Source of the DNA: Caryophanon sp. | GTDB lineage: Bacteria; Bacillota; Bacilli; Bacillales_A; Planococcaceae | Assembly (NCBI GenBank): GCA_018384745.1 | Contig: JAHAYH010000100.1 | Coordinates: forward strand, 1-44,040 | DNA: 44,040 nt | Reading direction: 5' to 3' | Part shown: in pieces, positions 41,905 to 44,040 of the stretch | Layout: each line of letters starts with the position of its first letter | Numbering within the stretch: position 1 is the first letter of the stretch | Notes under the pieces: generated by a model | The model's database searches: none | Seen by the model: only the letters and a program-made list of their open reading frames with translations | What the model was told of the DNA's origin: nothing | Translations under genes and position numbers: made by a program

Positions 41905-44040
41905 ATGAATATTAGCCGTTTTTCGATTAGGCGCCCGGTATTTACGATTGTCACGATGCTATTTGTCATCATTTTAGGAATCGTATCGTTACTGAAAATA
42001 CCGATTACGCTTATTCCAGAGCTTAATCCACCAATTGCGGTTGTCGTGACATCGTATCCAGGAGCGAGCCCGCAAGAAGTGAATGAAAAAATTACGAAGC
42101 CGTTAGAAAGCTCGCTTGCAACGCTGCCTGGTATTAAGCGATTGCAGTCGACGTCGCAAGAAAGTGCGAACTTTATTTTAATGGAGTTCGATTGGTCAAC
42201 AACGATCGATGACGTGCAGCAAGATGTGCAGCAGCGCATTGGGGTCGTGCCGATGCCAGAAGGAGCAGGCACGCCGCAATTTTTAAAGTTTGATCCGTCG
42301 CAGCTGCCGGTTTTACAATTATCACTGCGTTCAAGTCAAAGTGAAGATATTCGTGTAGTTGCAGAGCAGCTAGAGCAAGAATTAAAGCGCATTGACGGTG
42401 TTGCAAGCGTTACGGCATCTGGCAAGCTCATTGAAGAAATTCAAATTGAGTTAGATGCAGCAGCGTTAAAAGAAAAGGGCTATACGCAAGCAGATATCGT
42501 CCAGCTCATTCAAGCAAACAATATTAGCTTGCCAGGTGACCCAATCAATACAGACGACGGCAAAATGTTAACGACGCGCATCGTTAGCACGTTTACATCA
42601 CCTGAGCAAATTGGGGAGCTGATGCTGTCGGTCAATCCGTTAAACGGTGAGCCGGTATATTTACGCGATGTCGCAACGGTGACGCGTCAAGAGCAGGAAC
42701 AAACGTCCATTACGCGTGCAAATGACGAACAGGCAGTGCTGTTATCGGTGCTGCAACAGTCAGGTGCGAACACAGCAGATGTGTCAAGTGCCTTCCAAGA
42801 AGCGCTTGAAAATATTTTAGCGGAGCCGCAGTACGAAGGTGTAACCGCAGATATTTTATTTGACCAAGGGGATTACATTCGTTTATCGATTTCAAACATT
42901 GGGCAATCGCTCATCGTCGGTGGACTATTTGCGATGCTTGTATTGTTTGTGTTTTTACGCAACATGAAAAGTCCACTTATTATCGGTGTCGCGATTCCGT
43001 ATTCGGTCATTGTCACATTCGTCCTCATGTACTTTGCGGATTTCTCGCTTAATATTTTAACGCTCGGAGCGCTGGCACTCGGTATTGGGATGCTCGTTGA
43101 TAACGCAATCGTCGTCATTGAAAATATTGAACGACATATTGGACTTGGCAAGTCGCGTGTAGAAGCAGCAAAAGACGGAGCGAAAGAAGTGACACTTGCG
43201 CTGCTTGCCTCTACCGTAACGACGGTCGCTGTATTTATTCCGGTGCTCTTTATCGAAGGGTTAATCGGACAAATTTTCACGGAATTTGCATTGACGATTT
43301 CGTTTAGTTTAGCTGCGTCATTACTTGTTGCATTAACGGTTGTGCCGATGTTAGCAAGTAAGTTTTTAGATGAACAAGCCGCACAAAAGCAAGAGAAGCG
43401 CTACAATTCAACTATCTATACGCGCTTTTTACAATCTGTTCGCTTTGCACTAAAGCATCGTTTAGCGGTATTAGTAACAGCGATTGTGCTAGTAGGTGTC
43501 AGCATTTATGCGTTATTCCAAGCGGAAACGGAATTTATTCCTGCAACGGATGAAGGCTTTGTGTCGATCGGTGTCGAGTTGCCTCAAGGGACGTCACTTG
43601 AAAAAACAGAGGAAACGGTGACGCAAATTGAAACGATTTTAAAACAGCAGCCGGAGCTGGATGTGTATGTGAGTTTAATTGGTAGTACACAAGCGTCACA
43701 GTCGCAAGGTGCTGCAAATGTGAACGAAGCGGAAATTTCGGTTAAGCTTGTGGCATTAGCGGAGCGTGAACGCAGCGTATTTGCTTTTTCAGAACAGGTG
43801 CAACAACAAATTGAAGCGGTTGTCGCGGACGATGTATATGTGGAAATGGGTGTATCAACATCTTCTGGTTCAACGCCAACGACGACGTCATTCCGTCTAT
43901 TAAATACAGATGAAGCAGCGCTTGAACAAGATGTCGCACGCATACAACAGGAGCTTGAAAAATCAGATGTTGTTGTGGAAGTGCGCTCTGATTTAGCGAA
44001 TACAGCAGAAGAGCTGCAAATTGATGTCGACAAAGAGGCG
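41905..44040 (+). CDS. RND efflux transporter (AcrB/SwrC type), 3' end outside the window
   Basis: The frame is open for 712 codons to the window edge; family members are about 1,000-1,070 residues. It starts MNISRFSIRRPVFTIVTM with the first membrane helix, then the large outer loop (PSQLPVLQLSL, AANNISLPGD-like QANNISLPGD), then helices 2-6 with the proton-relay region GIGMLVDNAIVVIENIERH and the cytoplasmic PVLFIEGLIGQIF motif. A second outer domain begins at ETEFIPATDEGF. SwrC of B. subtilis exports surfactin; other Gram-positive homologues export lipids or drugs. The substrate is unknown. AAGGGG precedes the ATG. No adaptor protein is seen. Confidence 0.92.
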   Translation, partial: MNISRFSIRRPVFTIVTMLFVIILGIVSLLKIPITLIPELNPPIAVVVTSYPGASPQEVNEKITKPLESSLATLPGIKRLQSTSQESANFILMEFDWSTTIDDVQQDVQQRIGVVPMPEGAGTPQFLKFDPSQLPVLQLSLRSSQSEDIRVVAEQLEQELKRIDGVASVTASGKLIEEIQIELDAAALKEKGYTQADIVQLIQANNISLPGDPINTDDGKMLTTRIVSTFTSPEQIGELMLSVNPLNGEPVYLRDVATVTRQEQEQTSITRANDEQAVLLSVLQQSGANTADVSSAFQEALENILAEPQYEGVTADILFDQGDYIRLSISNIGQSLIVGGLFAMLVLFVFLRNMKSPLIIGVAIPYSVIVTFVLMYFADFSLNILTLGALALGIGMLVDNAIVVIENIERHIGLGKSRVEAAKDGAKEVTLALLASTVTTVAVFIPVLFIEGLIGQIFTEFALTISFSLAASLLVALTVVPMLASKFLDEQAAQKQEKRYNSTIYTRFLQSVRFALKHRLAVLVTAIVLVGVSIYALFQAETEFIPATDEGFVSIGVELPQGTSLEKTEETVTQIETILKQQPELDVYVSLIGSTQASQSQGAANVNEAEISVKLVALAERERSVFAFSEQVQQQIEAVVADDVYVEMGVSTSSGSTPTTTSFRLLNTDEAALEQDVARIQQELEKSDVVVEVRSDLANTAEELQIDVDKEA

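Noticed and set aside
42873-43280. Long minus-strand frames across the last 2 kb (also 41886-42272 and 43584-44033)
   Set aside because: They are shadows of the open RND transporter frame, which is real on the plus strand but has no stop inside the window.

Overview
The window is ordinary chromosome from a low-to-moderate G+C Gram-positive of the order Bacillales. The evidence is a tryptophan T-box, CtsR, FapR, Fur and PerR type operators, the sRNA RoxS/RsaE, NPQTS/sortase B surface anchoring, and gene order matching the fabH-fabF / trpS / spx-mecA-coiA-pepF / yjbH-to-yjbO segment of Bacillus subtilis. Several features (ClpB lacking its N-domain, a free-standing murE, an isdC-srtB pair) point to the Planococcaceae-Staphylococcus side of the order rather than Bacillus itself. 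The family assignment is inference. I see no phage, transposon, CRISPR array, rRNA or tRNA.

Layout. 1-1737 (minus): the first codons of a probable homoserine kinase, a DegV protein and a Cof-type HAD phosphatase. 1911-4523 (plus): a MIP18-type Fe-S assembly protein and a CtsR-controlled short ClpB. 4572-7228: the small membrane protein YjzD (minus), then the FapR-controlled fatty-acid initiation/elongation pair fabH-fabF. 7359-8627 (minus): trpS with its T-box leader. 8640-13405 (plus): a regulatory intergenic region with Fur-like and PerR-like boxes, then spx, mecA, coiA and pepF. 13640-13761: the sRNA RoxS with a Rex-type operator over its start. 13831-17207 (minus): hotdog thioesterase, the Spx adaptor SpxH, a truncated globin, a lytic transglycosylase and a CYTH phosphatase. 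17348-22110 (plus): yjbL, relQ, nadK, an RluD-type pseudouridine synthase, mgtE and dut. 22156-23913 (minus): GNAT, 2H phosphoesterase and esterase (yjcF/G/H types). 24023-28231 (plus): a PgpA-like protein, a secreted or anchored nuclease, a Fur-boxed NEAT protein (IsdC) with its sortase B, a nitroreductase and a YceI protein. 28364-30260 (minus): an amidase, an unknown exported protein and a GntR regulator facing an aldehyde dehydrogenase (plus). 32015-33559 (minus): a sporulation-type PAS histidine kinase. 33660-37227 (plus): M42 peptidase, murE and a soluble chemoreceptor. 37268-39634 (minus): a flavin monooxygenase and an orphan lipoprotein binding protein with a long leader. 40106-44040 (plus): prfC and a truncated RND transporter that runs off the end.

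How the genes work together. The centre of the window is a stress, redox and proteolysis block: Spx, two ClP-protease adaptors (MecA for ClpC; SpxH for ClpXP and Spx), the redox-controlled RNA RoxS, a globin, the alarmone synthetase RelQ and NAD kinase. Elsewhere there is a small heme-iron module (IsdC plus its sortase) and cell-wall genes (MurE, amidase, lytic transglycosylase). The candidates most worth a second look are the Fur-like palindrome with no obvious target upstream of spx/trpS, the N-domain-less ClpB, the DDPR motif in the free-standing MurE, the SpxH that has lost its CxxC, and the orphan binding-protein operon with an attenuator-like leader. I found no clearly new multi-gene system.
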